From: Nitrospirota bacterium
GTDB lineage: Bacteria > Nitrospirota > Thermodesulfovibrionia > UBA6902
Direction: 5' to 3'
DNA length: 10,183 nt
NCBI GenBank assembly: GCA_024277515.1
Contig: JAJRVB010000153.1
Location: forward strand, 1-10,183
Of this stretch, positions 1 through 6,943 are shown piece by piece. The position numbers and the translations under genes were made by a program. The notes below the pieces were generated by a model. That model was not told the origin of the DNA and did not search any database. It saw only the letters and a program-made list of their open reading frames with translations. How positions within the stretch are numbered: position 1 is the stretch's first letter; every line of letters starts with the position of its first letter.

Positions 1-886
1 AAGATATCTGCGCGCCGACAAGAATGATAAACCAGTTGACATACAGCCATATCATAAACATTAAAAGGATGGCAAATCCCGAGTAAATAGCCGCGTATTT
101 TGTAGAAATCACAACAAAAGAGGCAAATGCCCAGCCCGCGGCCTCCCACATGATGCCTGCAAGGATACCTCCGGTCAGAGCGGACCGTAACCTGACCTTC
201 GTGTTTGGAATAAACATATACAGAAATGTAAATGCCGCACACACAATGATATACGGGGACTTTCCAATGACAAAATAAAATAATGTCCCGAGCGGCTCAA
301 TGGATACGACCTTCTGCACAAACGTATTGCTCATGAACGACGCCTTGAGTCCGATAGCCGTAAACATGAGCACCGGCCCGATGATCAGTATGCTGATATA
401 ATCTGTGATACGCCTGGCCAGACCCCTCGTCTTTTCTATTCTCCATATGGCATTAAAGGCCTTTTCAACTTTCTGAATAACGGAAATGACCGTATAAATG
501 AGTATGCCAAGCCCGAGTGAGCCGAGTACGCCTACCTTCATATTTTCAACAAAACCGATAATCTGACGGGTTATTTCCTGTCCTTTACTTCCAAGGGGGT
601 CCAGGAACTTCAGGAGAAACGGCTCAACCACTTCATTATGAACACCAAACGCCTTAAGCACGGAAAAACTGATGGCCAGCACAGGGACAATCGAAAGAAG
701 TGTCGTATAGACGAGACTCATTGCCCTGAGCGTAAGCTGCCCTTCCATAAATTCGCGCATGGCCACATAGAGGAGGCGCAGGGATTTGATGATAAAGGAC
801 TGAAACGTGCCGAGGGAAGCGGTATCCGTTTCCCACAAATTTTTCAAAAAGAAGCCTGTTATCTTTTTCCTGGCAGAGGATATCAT
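1..886 (-). CDS. YihY/BrkB-family inner-membrane protein (3' end beyond window)
   Basis: I translated this gene by hand from the minus strand: 295 codons are visible and it runs off the left edge without a stop. The start is ATG at 886-884; the codon TAA lies only two codons upstream in frame (895-893), so no earlier start is possible, although no strong ribosome binding site is seen. The protein is strongly hydrophobic. Family hallmarks are LTLRAMSLVYTTLLSIVP near residues 51-68, the segment around RSALTGGILAGIMWEAAGW (about 234-252), and the closing stretch with YAAIYSGF and LYVNWFIILVGAQ (about 264-293). These match the YihY/virulence factor BrkB family (once misnamed ribonuclease BN), whose molecular function is unsettled. 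About six membrane helices are likely. It follows hcp by 65 bp on the same strand and may be cotranscribed with it. The family call is firm; the role is unknown. Confidence 0.88.
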   Translation of the reverse strand, partial: MISSARKKITGFFLKNLWETDTASLGTFQSFIIKSLRLLYVAMREFMEGQLTLRAMSLVYTTLLSIVPVLAISFSVLKAFGVHNEVVEPFLLKFLDPLGSKGQEITRQIIGFVENMKVGVLGSLGLGILIYTVISVIQKVEKAFNAIWRIEKTRGLARRITDYISILIIGPVLMFTAIGLKASFMSNTFVQKVVSIEPLGTLFYFVIGKSPYIIVCAAFTFLYMFIPNTKVRLRSALTGGILAGIMWEAAGWAFASFVVISTKYAAIYSGFAILLMFMIWLYVNWFIILVGAQIS

Positions 887-951
887 TCGTCGTTAAATTC
901 TAACACATTATTGTCCTTACCAGGAAATGGATGTCATCACATCTCTGTTAT

Positions 952-2235
952 CTATCCAAGCATTACCCTCATATCATTTGCAGCATCTCCTGTCAGCTGC
1001 AGATTAAAGTTGTCCTGCAGGACCTTCAAAACAGCAGGTGTTACAAATTCAGGAGGCTTGGGGCCAAGATAAATGTTCTTCACGCCGAGGCTGAACAGTC
1101 CGAGAAGAATTGCAACGGCCTTCTGCTCAAACCATGAGAGGACAATGGTCAAAGGCAGCTCATTTACAGAGCACTCAAATGCCTCTGCAAGGGCTACGGC
1201 TATCTTGACGCATGATATGGAGTTATTGCACTGACCGAGGTCTATATAACGGGGGATACCGTCGATACTCCCGAAGTCTATATCATTGAACCTGAACTTG
1301 CCGCAGGAAGTTGTCAGTATTACACAGTCTTGAGGGACAAGTTCTGCAAGCTCCCTGAAGTAATCACCGCCGCTGCCGGGGGCGTCACATCCCGCGATCA
1401 CAAAGAATCGTTTGATCTTGCCTGACTTGACGGCATCAATGATCTGAGGCGCAAGCTTCAGGACGGTCTCATGGTGAAAGCCTGTTGTGAGCGTCTTTTC
1501 GGATTTTACATCAGCATCAGGCAGGGAAAGGGCCTTTTCAATAAGCGGGGCAAAGTCATTCCCCTCGATATATGGACATTCCTCCACACCAGCAACATCA
1601 TAGGTAAACAGTTTGTCGCGATACGTGCCCCTGACGGGCATTACACAGTTGGTTGTCATAAGAATGGCCCCCGGGAAATCATCAAAAAGCCTTCTCTGGT
1701 CATGCCATGCCTGGCCTGCATTGCCCTTAAGGTGACTGTATTTTTTCAGCCCGGGATAGCCGTGTGCCGGCAGCATCTCGGAATGCGTATAAATATTGAT
1801 GCCTTTGCCATCTGTCTGTTTCAGCAGTTCCTCAAGCGCGTAAAGATTGTGTCCGGAAACAAGTATGCACTTCCCTTCAACCTTGTCTTCAGACACTGTC
1901 ACCGGTTCAGGAATGCCCAGCCTGTCCGTATGGGCCTTGTCAAGAAGGTCCATCACCTTGATAGTTGCCTCACCGACTTTGAGGACCGTATCAACATTAT
2001 CATTCAGGCGGAAATTGACATTTGTAAGGGTTGAATAAAGCGTGTCAGCCATAATAGCGTCAACCTCAGGGTCTGCGGCCCCAAGTTCACGCGCGTGGTG
2101 CGCATAGGCGGCAACACCCTTAAGCCCATAAATTGCGATGTCCTGAAGACTTGAAATGTCCTCATTCTTCCCGCATACCCCTATCTTTTTATTACAGCCG
2201 CCTTCCATAGTCTGTTCACATTGATTACAAAACAT
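952..2235 (-). CDS. hcp: Hybrid cluster protein (hydroxylamine reductase), short class III type
   Basis: Hcp proteins carry a cubane-type cluster plus a hybrid Fe-S-O cluster; they reduce hydroxylamine in vitro and are linked to NO detoxification in anaerobes. The start is ATG 2235-2233, because an AAAGGAGG ribosome binding site precedes it and the product then begins MFCNQCEQT as in the family; the reading frame stays open 11 codons further upstream. The 427-residue product has N-terminal cluster cysteines C3, C6, C14 and C21 (C-X2-C-X7-C-X6-C). All expected hybrid-cluster ligands are visible: H129 (SGHNL), E153 (HSEML), C197 (TTNCVMP), C283 (AGCDAPGSG), C311 (TTSCGKFRFN), C336 (LGQCNN) and E370 (WFEQKAV). 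Length is well below the roughly 540-550 residues of class I/II enzymes. The gap between the N-terminal cluster and H129 is short, as expected for class III proteins lacking the second helical bundle. It is a cytoplasmic protein, probably intact. Confidence 0.95.
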   Translation of the reverse strand: MFCNQCEQTMEGGCNKKIGVCGKNEDISSLQDIAIYGLKGVAAYAHHARELGAADPEVDAIMADTLYSTLTNVNFRLNDNVDTVLKVGEATIKVMDLLDKAHTDRLGIPEPVTVSEDKVEGKCILVSGHNLYALEELLKQTDGKGINIYTHSEMLPAHGYPGLKKYSHLKGNAGQAWHDQRRLFDDFPGAILMTTNCVMPVRGTYRDKLFTYDVAGVEECPYIEGNDFAPLIEKALSLPDADVKSEKTLTTGFHHETVLKLAPQIIDAVKSGKIKRFFVIAGCDAPGSGGDYFRELAELVPQDCVILTTSCGKFRFNDIDFGSIDGIPRYIDLGQCNNSISCVKIAVALAEAFECSVNELPLTIVLSWFEQKAVAILLGLFSLGVKNIYLGPKPPEFVTPAVLKVLQDNFNLQLTGDAANDMRVMLG

Positions 2236-2318
2236 TCCTTGCCTCCTTTTAATTATTTGATTGAACAATATCCGCTTTTCCAGGATTAACAGCCTGAATT
2301 ACTGTTTTGTATAGATAC

Positions 2319-2347
2319 TATATACCACTCTATCATTCGGCTGTCAA
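2319..2347 (-). promoter_or_regulatory. Sigma70-type promoter of hcp with overlapping dyad
   Basis: On the minus strand a perfect -35 TTGACA (2347-2342) is followed after exactly 17 bp by TATATA (2324-2319); TATAGT overlaps it two bases further on. Transcription would begin near 2312, giving a leader of about 77 nt before the hcp start. A short dyad, GTATA-N7-TATAC (2309-2325), overlaps the -10 and the start region and could be a repressor site, but it matches no operator I can name. Confidence 0.65.
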
Positions 2348-2526
2348 TTTAATAAATCTATTACCCATATAAAATGAATCTATAGCGGGCATGGCCTCTT
2401 TCTGAGGAGGACGATACCTTATCCATCCATTCCTTAATCTTTCTTTAATGTTCCCTTGTTAATATGAGATCAGGGATTCGGGAATGCGTTTCTGAATTTC
2501 AATAAACATAAAACAGGGAGGAAACG
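2348..2526. other. Divergent intergenic region, hcp to cytochrome operon
   Basis: The gap between the divergent hcp and DUF5666 genes contains the hcp promoter on its left side. On the plus strand I see only weak -10-like elements (TATAAA at 2368-2373, TAATAT at 2460-2465), neither with a good -35 at normal spacing, so the promoter of the cytochrome operon is unassigned. A small hairpin CCTC-TTTCT-GAGG lies near 2395-2407. No convincing small gene or structured RNA is visible. Confidence 0.4.
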
Positions 2527-3195
2527 ATGAAACAGGTATCAATAATTTTAGTGCTCCTGCTGGTCATTGCATCAATTGCCGGACCGGCAGCTGCAGAGAA
2601 TGCGTATGAACAGGGTCAACAGACAACTAATGCCGCGGAGTTTTACAGGGTCGCTGATAGCGGATATGCAGCAAAAAGCCCATATCCGGGAAAATTCTAC
2701 GGTACGGTTGAACGCATGCCTGAAACAGGATGGGAAGGCATATGGATCATAAACGGCAGGGAAGTCCTCGTAACGAGATCAACAAAGATAGAAGAAGAGC
2801 ATGGCAGGCTCTCAGCAGGGGCATATGTGGAGGTAGAAGGAAATTATTCAGGAAAGACATTTACCGCCTATGAGATCGAGGTAAAGGGAGAAAGCGGATA
2901 TCGTGAGTACGCGCCTCACAGGGAAAAGACTTATAAGGGCAGATCCCGCGACTATACATCTTTTCCTGAGAAAGCCTATAACAGCAAGTTCGCCGGGACC
3001 ATAGAAAGCATTCCGGAAGGCGGATACGAAGGGGTCTGGATAATTGACGGCAGAAAAGTTGAGGTAAACAATAAAACGCTCATAGATGAAACGGACGGAC
3101 GGGTGTCTGTCGGGGCCTGGACAAAAGTAAGAGGGACCCGGACAGGAGATACCATTATCGCATACGAAATCGAGATAGAACGTCATAAGAAGTGA
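2527..3195 (+). CDS. Exported protein with two tandem DUF5666-like domains
   Basis: The 222-residue product has a clear signal peptide: a positive start, a hydrophobic core (about 5-18) and a likely cleavage after A21-A22-A23 before E24. The mature protein has two copies of one beta-rich module, residues 56-120 and 154-218. They align without gaps at 34 of 65 identical positions, sharing G-T, EG-WII-GR-V, GR-S-GA, G and AYEIE. The pattern resembles DUF5666 (small barrel-like domains of unknown function in exported proteins); the assignment is by eye. A linker rich in Arg, Lys and Tyr (about 121-150) joins the copies. The start is supported by AGGGAGGA at 2515-2522. It is the first gene of an operon with the two cytochromes, 29 bp before the cytochrome b start, so a periplasmic accessory role in that system is inferred. 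Confidence 0.72.
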   Translation: MKQVSIILVLLLVIASIAGPAAAENAYEQGQQTTNAAEFYRVADSGYAAKSPYPGKFYGTVERMPETGWEGIWIINGREVLVTRSTKIEEEHGRLSAGAYVEVEGNYSGKTFTAYEIEVKGESGYREYAPHREKTYKGRSRDYTSFPEKAYNSKFAGTIESIPEGGYEGVWIIDGRKVEVNNKTLIDETDGRVSVGAWTKVRGTRTGDTIIAYEIEIERHKK

Positions 3196-3224
3196 GGAAT
3201 GAAAAAAAGCGGAGGTAAGAAATT

Positions 3225-3803
3225 GTGAATCGTTCGGTATTTCGCAAAGATATCAGGCCCTTTGTCCTCTGGTTTGTGTGGCTGATAGCACTCACGCTGA
3301 CAATAGATTATCTGCTGCATTATACACAGATATTATGGATTGAACGGTATCTGGGAATTTTCGGCACACTCCTGATTGTTTTTTCATTCGCTTATTCTCT
3401 CAGGAAAAAGAAGATCATTACATTCGGAAAGCCGAAGACCTTTCTGAGGATGCATGAATATCTGGCATGGACAGGATCACTCATGGTCCTCGTTCACGGG
3501 GGAATTCATTTTAATTCGATTTTACCCTGGTTAGCCATTATAGCAATGCTTGTGGCTGTAATCAGCGGGCTTGTCGGGAAATACGTTTTAAAAAAATCGA
3601 TGAATACGTTGAGCGCAAAGAAAGAAGAGTTTACCGGGGCCGGATTAACGGATGAAGAAATTGAAAAGAAGATATTCTGGGACTCGACAGCCGTTAAGGC
3701 CATGAGGAAATGGAGGTCCATACATAAACCTATCACGCTCATATTCGGCATTTCCGCTGCATTGCATATTATTACAATATTTTTATTCTGGAGATGGAAC
3801 TGA
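3225..3803 (+). CDS. Five-helix membrane cytochrome b, ferric-reductase-like heme arrangement
   Basis: This 192-residue integral membrane protein has helices near residues 11-31, 40-57, 74-95, 100-121 and 167-189. Two of them each hold a histidine pair at the same spacing: H77-X13-H91 (HEYLAWTGSLMVLVH) and H167-X13-H181 (HKPITLIFGISAALH). This is the geometry by which ferric reductase, NOX and related transmembrane cytochromes bind two stacked b hemes, one near each membrane face. A polar loop (about 122-165) separates the last two helices. There is no FAD or NADPH domain, so it probably takes electrons from quinol or a partner. The start is GTG at 3225, nine bases after GGAGG (3211-3215). 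Its stop overlaps the start of the octaheme cytochrome c gene (TGATG), implying translational coupling and a shared complex. Heme binding is inferred from histidine spacing. Confidence 0.72.
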   Translation: MNRSVFRKDIRPFVLWFVWLIALTLTIDYLLHYTQILWIERYLGIFGTLLIVFSFAYSLRKKKIITFGKPKTFLRMHEYLAWTGSLMVLVHGGIHFNSILPWLAIIAMLVAVISGLVGKYVLKKSMNTLSAKKEEFTGAGLTDEEIEKKIFWDSTAVKAMRKWRSIHKPITLIFGISAALHIITIFLFWRWN

Positions 3804-4657
3804 TGATAAAAACAACTTCTATAGTAATAATTTTAATTGTCGCTGTTTTACTGATTTACCTGTTCCCCAGACAGGCAATTAATCCCGGTGACCTCTCGAA
3901 GGGGCACCAGCATCTGGAAAATGACTGCATGAAATGCCATACCTTTTTAGTGGGGACCACAGGAGAGAAGTGTATTGCCTGCCACAAGCCGGCTGACATC
4001 GGCAAGTTCCTGACATCCGGAGAGAAGATTGAAGCAAAACCAGGAAAGTCCAGGACCGCCTTTCATCAACTGTTCACAAAGGACTCATGTTTGTCCTGTC
4101 ATACGGACCATTCAGGCCGGGATGTAACTAATACAGTACGCGCATTTTCTCATAGCCTTCTTCAGGGGGAGGACTTAAATCAATGCAGATCATGCCATCA
4201 GGCGCCTGCTGACAATTTACATCGGAAAAACAATCAGGAGTGCAGCCGGTGCCATACTGTTGAACGCTGGCTTCCGGGAACACTCGATCATGCACGATAC
4301 TTCCGCTTTGACAAGCACCACGGGCCGGACTGTCTGACATGTCATCAGAATAATAATTACAGTGAATACACCTGCTATGGATGTCATGAGCACTCACCAT
4401 GGAAAATTCGTGAGGAGCATCTTGAAGAGGGAATATCTAATTATCAAAATTGTGCGCCATGCCATCCCAGCGCTGACGAGGATGAAGCCAAGCGCATCTT
4501 CAGGTCGGGAGCATATCAGGACGGTTCATGGAACAGACTGGAGAGAAAAGATTACAACCGGCAGGAAGGATATGGGAACAACGAACATATTAATAACAAT
4601 GGCGCCTGGCATGAAGAAGACGACAGTGATGATGACCACGATAGTGATGATGACTGA
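3803..4657 (+). CDS. Membrane-anchored octaheme cytochrome c
   Basis: The preferred start is ATG 3803, overlapping the upstream stop as TGATG and nine bases after GGAG (3790-3793); an in-frame ATG at 3794 directly abuts that site and is unlikely. The 284-residue product has one N-terminal helix (about 4-22) with no obvious cleavage site, so it should be anchored with the rest in the periplasm. Eight CXXCH heme sites begin at C42, C57, C96, C128, C147, C177, C191 and C217. Extra histidines (for example in GHQH, TAFHQ, FSHS and DKHH) could be distal ligands, giving low-potential bis-His hemes. The last 15 residues are almost all Asp, Glu, Ser and His. Together with the cytochrome b it makes a plausible quinol-to-periplasm electron route. 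It resembles multiheme cytochrome c3/c7-type proteins; I recognise no named family and do not know its electron acceptor. Confidence 0.88.
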   Translation: MIKTTSIVIILIVAVLLIYLFPRQAINPGDLSKGHQHLENDCMKCHTFLVGTTGEKCIACHKPADIGKFLTSGEKIEAKPGKSRTAFHQLFTKDSCLSCHTDHSGRDVTNTVRAFSHSLLQGEDLNQCRSCHQAPADNLHRKNNQECSRCHTVERWLPGTLDHARYFRFDKHHGPDCLTCHQNNNYSEYTCYGCHEHSPWKIREEHLEEGISNYQNCAPCHPSADEDEAKRIFRSGAYQDGSWNRLERKDYNRQEGYGNNEHINNNGAWHEEDDSDDDHDSDDD

Positions 4658-4681
4658 AGTAAATGATATTCCGGCTATTAC

Positions 4682-4690
4682 TGATATAAT
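4682..4690 (+). promoter_or_regulatory. Extended -10 promoter of the two-component operon
   Basis: The sequence TGATATAAT is a perfect extended -10 element (TG-N-TATAAT). No good -35 lies 16-18 bp upstream, which extended -10 promoters tolerate. Transcription would start near 4697, about 40 nt before the regulator's start codon. It sits just after the cytochrome c stop, so the regulator and kinase genes can be transcribed apart from the cytochrome operon. Confidence 0.55.
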
Positions 4691-4736
4691 GTGTTATTAA
4701 CAGCATGAGAAAAAATAACGGTCAATGAGGGATGTT

Positions 4737-5411
4737 ATGAAGGTTCTTATTATTGAAGACGAAAAAGACCTGGCTGAAATTATTAAAGAAGGCCTTGAAA
4801 AACAGACCTTTGCCGTTGACTTATGCTTTGACGGAGAAGAAGGCCTGTTCATGGCGGAGACATATGCCTATGACGCTGTGGTCCTGGACATAATGCTCCC
4901 TGTAATGGACGGGCTGACCCTGCTGAAAAAACTAAGGGCAAAAAAAATCACAGTACCGGTCCTTATGCTTACTGCCAGAGGCACAATGGCTGACAAGGTC
5001 AAAGGACTGGACACAGGAGCGGACGACTACCTGGTGAAACCCTTTGAGTTCCCGGAACTCATCTCAAGACTGAAGGCGATAATACGAAGGAACAGGAGGG
5101 AATCTTCATCTTTTATTTCAGTAGATGATCTGACTATTGACATGAACGCGAGATCAGTGAAGAGAAATAACAGGGAAATAAGGCTTTCGTCAAAAGAATA
5201 CAATATTCTCCTTCATCTTGCCTTAAACAGGGGAAGGGTCATCAGCCGCTCCAGGCTTGCCGAACACATTTATGATATTGATTTTGACCTTGACAGCAAT
5301 ATTATCGATGTATACATAAATTATCTGAGAAACAAGATTGATAAAGGGAACAGCAGAAAACTTATCCATACGGTCCGTGGTGCAGGGTATATGATAAAAG
5401 GGGACAGATGA
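4737..5411 (+). CDS. OmpR/PhoB-family response regulator (CusR/CopR-like)
   Basis: The product is a DNA-binding response regulator of 224 residues. The receiver domain (1-120) has the acidic pair E7-D8, phospho-acceptor D51 (VVLDIMLPVMDG), T79 (LMLTARG) and K101 (LVKPF). A winged-helix C-terminal domain follows (about 125-224), ending in the typical HTVRGAGYMI. ATG 4737 is chosen because GAGGG at 4727-4731 lies five bases upstream and the protein then begins MKVLIIEDE; the in-frame ATG at 4725 would put four extra residues in front. The stop overlaps the kinase start as ATGA, so the two are translationally coupled. Overall likeness is to the heavy-metal response regulators (CusR, CopR), though the true signal is not known. 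The cytochrome operon 79 bp upstream is the natural candidate target. Confidence 0.93.
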   Translation: MKVLIIEDEKDLAEIIKEGLEKQTFAVDLCFDGEEGLFMAETYAYDAVVLDIMLPVMDGLTLLKKLRAKKITVPVLMLTARGTMADKVKGLDTGADDYLVKPFEFPELISRLKAIIRRNRRESSSFISVDDLTIDMNARSVKRNNREIRLSSKEYNILLHLALNRGRVISRSRLAEHIYDIDFDLDSNIIDVYINYLRNKIDKGNSRKLIHTVRGAGYMIKGDR

Positions 5412-6808
5412 AACCGGTAATGCATTCGTTAAAAGGCAGGTTGTTTTTCCGGAGCCTGCTGATAACGTCATCATTACTGATCATTCTCGGGTATGTGCTT
5501 CACCTTGAAATCAAAGCAGCAATCCTTCACTCCGTAGAGCATACGCTTCATTCGAAGATTCAGATATTGAAGGGACTCATGCATGAAGAACACGGGGCGA
5601 TTGAACTGGAACTGGCAGAGATTGTATCCGGTGAATATTCCATTCCCCGTTCCGGGCACTACTATAAAGTGCTTTTGCGGAATGAAGTCCTTGCAGCATC
5701 TCCCTCTCTTGTAGATGGAGATTTTAATCTTGAGTCGGGTGAGCTGCTGTCTTCAAATGAAGAGCTAAATGAGAAAATATATTTATCAGAGGGGCCGGCC
5801 AATGAACCCATAATGGTGGTACGTCATGATTTTGTCATTTTAGACCGGCCGGCCACGGCATACGCGGCCCAGAGCCTTGAAGAAACCATTGTCCTTATCA
5901 GCACGTTCAAACAGATTCTGTTTATCGCCATTCCTGCATGCATAGGTATCCTGACACTTACCGGGTTGTGGATATCGAGAAAGTCCATGAAACCCCTTGA
6001 AACATTTTCTCTCACCATTGAAAAGATAACTCACAAAAACATGAATGAAAGGATCGCCCCCGAACTGCAGGTATCGGAAGTAAAAAATATTGCGAACTCA
6101 TTTAATGGCATGCTTGACAGGCTTCAGGGCGCATTTGAGACTGAAAAACGCCTTGTGGCGGATGCATCCCATGAGCTTAAGACACCATTGTCCGTAATCA
6201 GGGCCCAGTGTGATGTCCTGCTGCAGGATGATAATGCAGACAGAAAATATACGCAGGCGCTAAGCAGAATCAGGACCGCATCAAAAAGCATGGACAGATT
6301 GATCGGGGACATGCTTTCATTGACCCGCATTGATTCCGGGGTCCTTTCCGCTTCCGACTTCACCGTTGTCTCTTTATATGAGTGCATTGATAACGCACTC
6401 AGGTTTACCGAATTCCCGGCAAAGGAAAAACAAATAAAAATTATAAAAAGAATTCCTGAGGACATTAATATCCCGGGTGACCGGGATATGATGACAGAGG
6501 TCTTCCTGAATATCATTGAAAATGGAATAAAGTATAACCGTCCCGGCGGCAGTGTGGAGATTACCGCGGCCCGAAGTGCCGGCAGCACGGAAATAGCTGT
6601 AAAGGATACAGGAGAAGGAATTTCTGAAAATGATTTGGACAGAATCTTTGACAGATTTTACCGGGCGGATACATCAAGAGGCAGAGAAGGCACCGGACTC
6701 GGTCTCAGCATCGCAAAGGCAATTGTAGAGACCCACGGCGGCCGGATAAACGTCAGGAGCGAACCGGGCAAGGGGAGCTGCTTTGTTATAACCCTGCCGA
6801 CGGGATAA
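5408..6808 (+). CDS. Membrane sensor histidine kinase (heavy-metal sensor type)
   Basis: This 466-residue kinase is the partner of the regulator it overlaps. It has a first membrane helix at about 15-31, a periplasmic sensor region (about 32-166), a second helix (about 168-190) and a HAMP linker (about 190-243). The dimerisation/phosphoacceptor domain has H255 in DASHELKTPL. The ATPase domain has an N box (N368 and N372 in FLNIIENGIKYN), a G1 box (D400-T-G-E-G), an F box (DRFYRAD) and a G2 box (GTGLGLS, about 428-434). The catalytic set is complete. The architecture matches CusS/CopS-type kinases. Six histidines (32, 41, 45, 48, 59, 62) crowd the segment just outside helix 1, which could bind metal, but this is conjecture. 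No strong terminator follows the stop at 6806-6808. Confidence 0.92.
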   Translation: MKPVMHSLKGRLFFRSLLITSSLLIILGYVLHLEIKAAILHSVEHTLHSKIQILKGLMHEEHGAIELELAEIVSGEYSIPRSGHYYKVLLRNEVLAASPSLVDGDFNLESGELLSSNEELNEKIYLSEGPANEPIMVVRHDFVILDRPATAYAAQSLEETIVLISTFKQILFIAIPACIGILTLTGLWISRKSMKPLETFSLTIEKITHKNMNERIAPELQVSEVKNIANSFNGMLDRLQGAFETEKRLVADASHELKTPLSVIRAQCDVLLQDDNADRKYTQALSRIRTASKSMDRLIGDMLSLTRIDSGVLSASDFTVVSLYECIDNALRFTEFPAKEKQIKIIKRIPEDINIPGDRDMMTEVFLNIIENGIKYNRPGGSVEITAARSAGSTEIAVKDTGEGISENDLDRIFDRFYRADTSRGREGTGLGLSIAKAIVETHGGRINVRSEPGKGSCFVITLPTG

Positions 6809-6886
6809 ATTCTTATTATAGGCCGGTATTTCTGTATTTCAGCCGGTACATCCCCATTAAAATTTCAATGCACACTGGAGGCCGAC
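6809..6886. other. Spacer between sensor kinase and ATPase unit
   Basis: These 78 bases hold no gene. GGCCGGTA and GCCGGTAC recur as a short direct repeat (near 6822-6849) around a weak CTG-TATTT-CAG hairpin. There is no T-run, so it is not a convincing terminator. Confidence 0.35.
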
Positions 6887-6941
6887 GTTATTATACCATG
6901 ATATTTCGATGTTATATTTCGAAATATCATGGTATAATAAC
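6887..6941. repeat. 23-bp perfect inverted repeat with mirrored -10 elements
   Basis: The left arm (6887-6909) and right arm (6919-6941) are exact reverse complements, separated by a 9-nt AT-rich loop (6910-6918). Each arm carries TGGTATAAT, an extended -10 element: rightward at 6930-6938 and leftward at 6898-6890. The inner part adds a second self-complementary block, ATATTTCGAAATAT (6914-6927), and a direct repeat of ATATTTCGA (6901-6909 and 6914-6922). No T-run follows the right arm; the ATPase start codon comes two bases later. It is therefore better read as a promoter/operator or mobile-element end than as a terminator. Confidence 0.9.
6930..6938 (+). promoter_or_regulatory. Extended -10 promoter of the ATPase gene, probably leaderless
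   Basis: TGGTATAAT is a perfect extended -10 element whose last T lies five bases before the ATG at 6944. Normal spacing puts the transcription start at about 6944-6946, on or beside the A of that ATG. No Shine-Dalgarno sequence exists upstream of the gene, unlike nearly all its neighbours. The -35 region (about 6910-6915) is poor. Confidence 0.6.
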
Positions 6942-6943
6942 TC

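Noticed and set aside
638..1072. Plus-strand open frame of 144 codons
   Set aside because: It is antisense to the YihY-family gene and the end of hcp, has no family resemblance and no ribosome binding site.
1471..2034. Plus-strand open frame of 187 codons
   Set aside because: It lies entirely antisense to hcp, whose ligands are all conserved on the other strand.
2257..2268. FNR-like TTG-N6-CAA motif near hcp
   Set aside because: It is two bases shorter than an FNR box and lies downstream of the hcp promoter, inside the leader.
3199..3228. Nine-codon ORF overlapping the cytochrome b start
   Set aside because: Its GAGG is only one base from the ATG, too close to initiate; the GGAGG at 3211 serves the GTG at 3225.
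6124..6588. Minus-strand open frame of 154 codons
   Set aside because: It is a shadow of the sensor kinase catalytic region and has low-complexity Ser/Leu composition.
6887..6941. Inverted repeat as a bidirectional terminator
   Set aside because: The stem is AT-rich with no T-tract after it, the ATPase start codon follows two bases later, and -10 elements are embedded.
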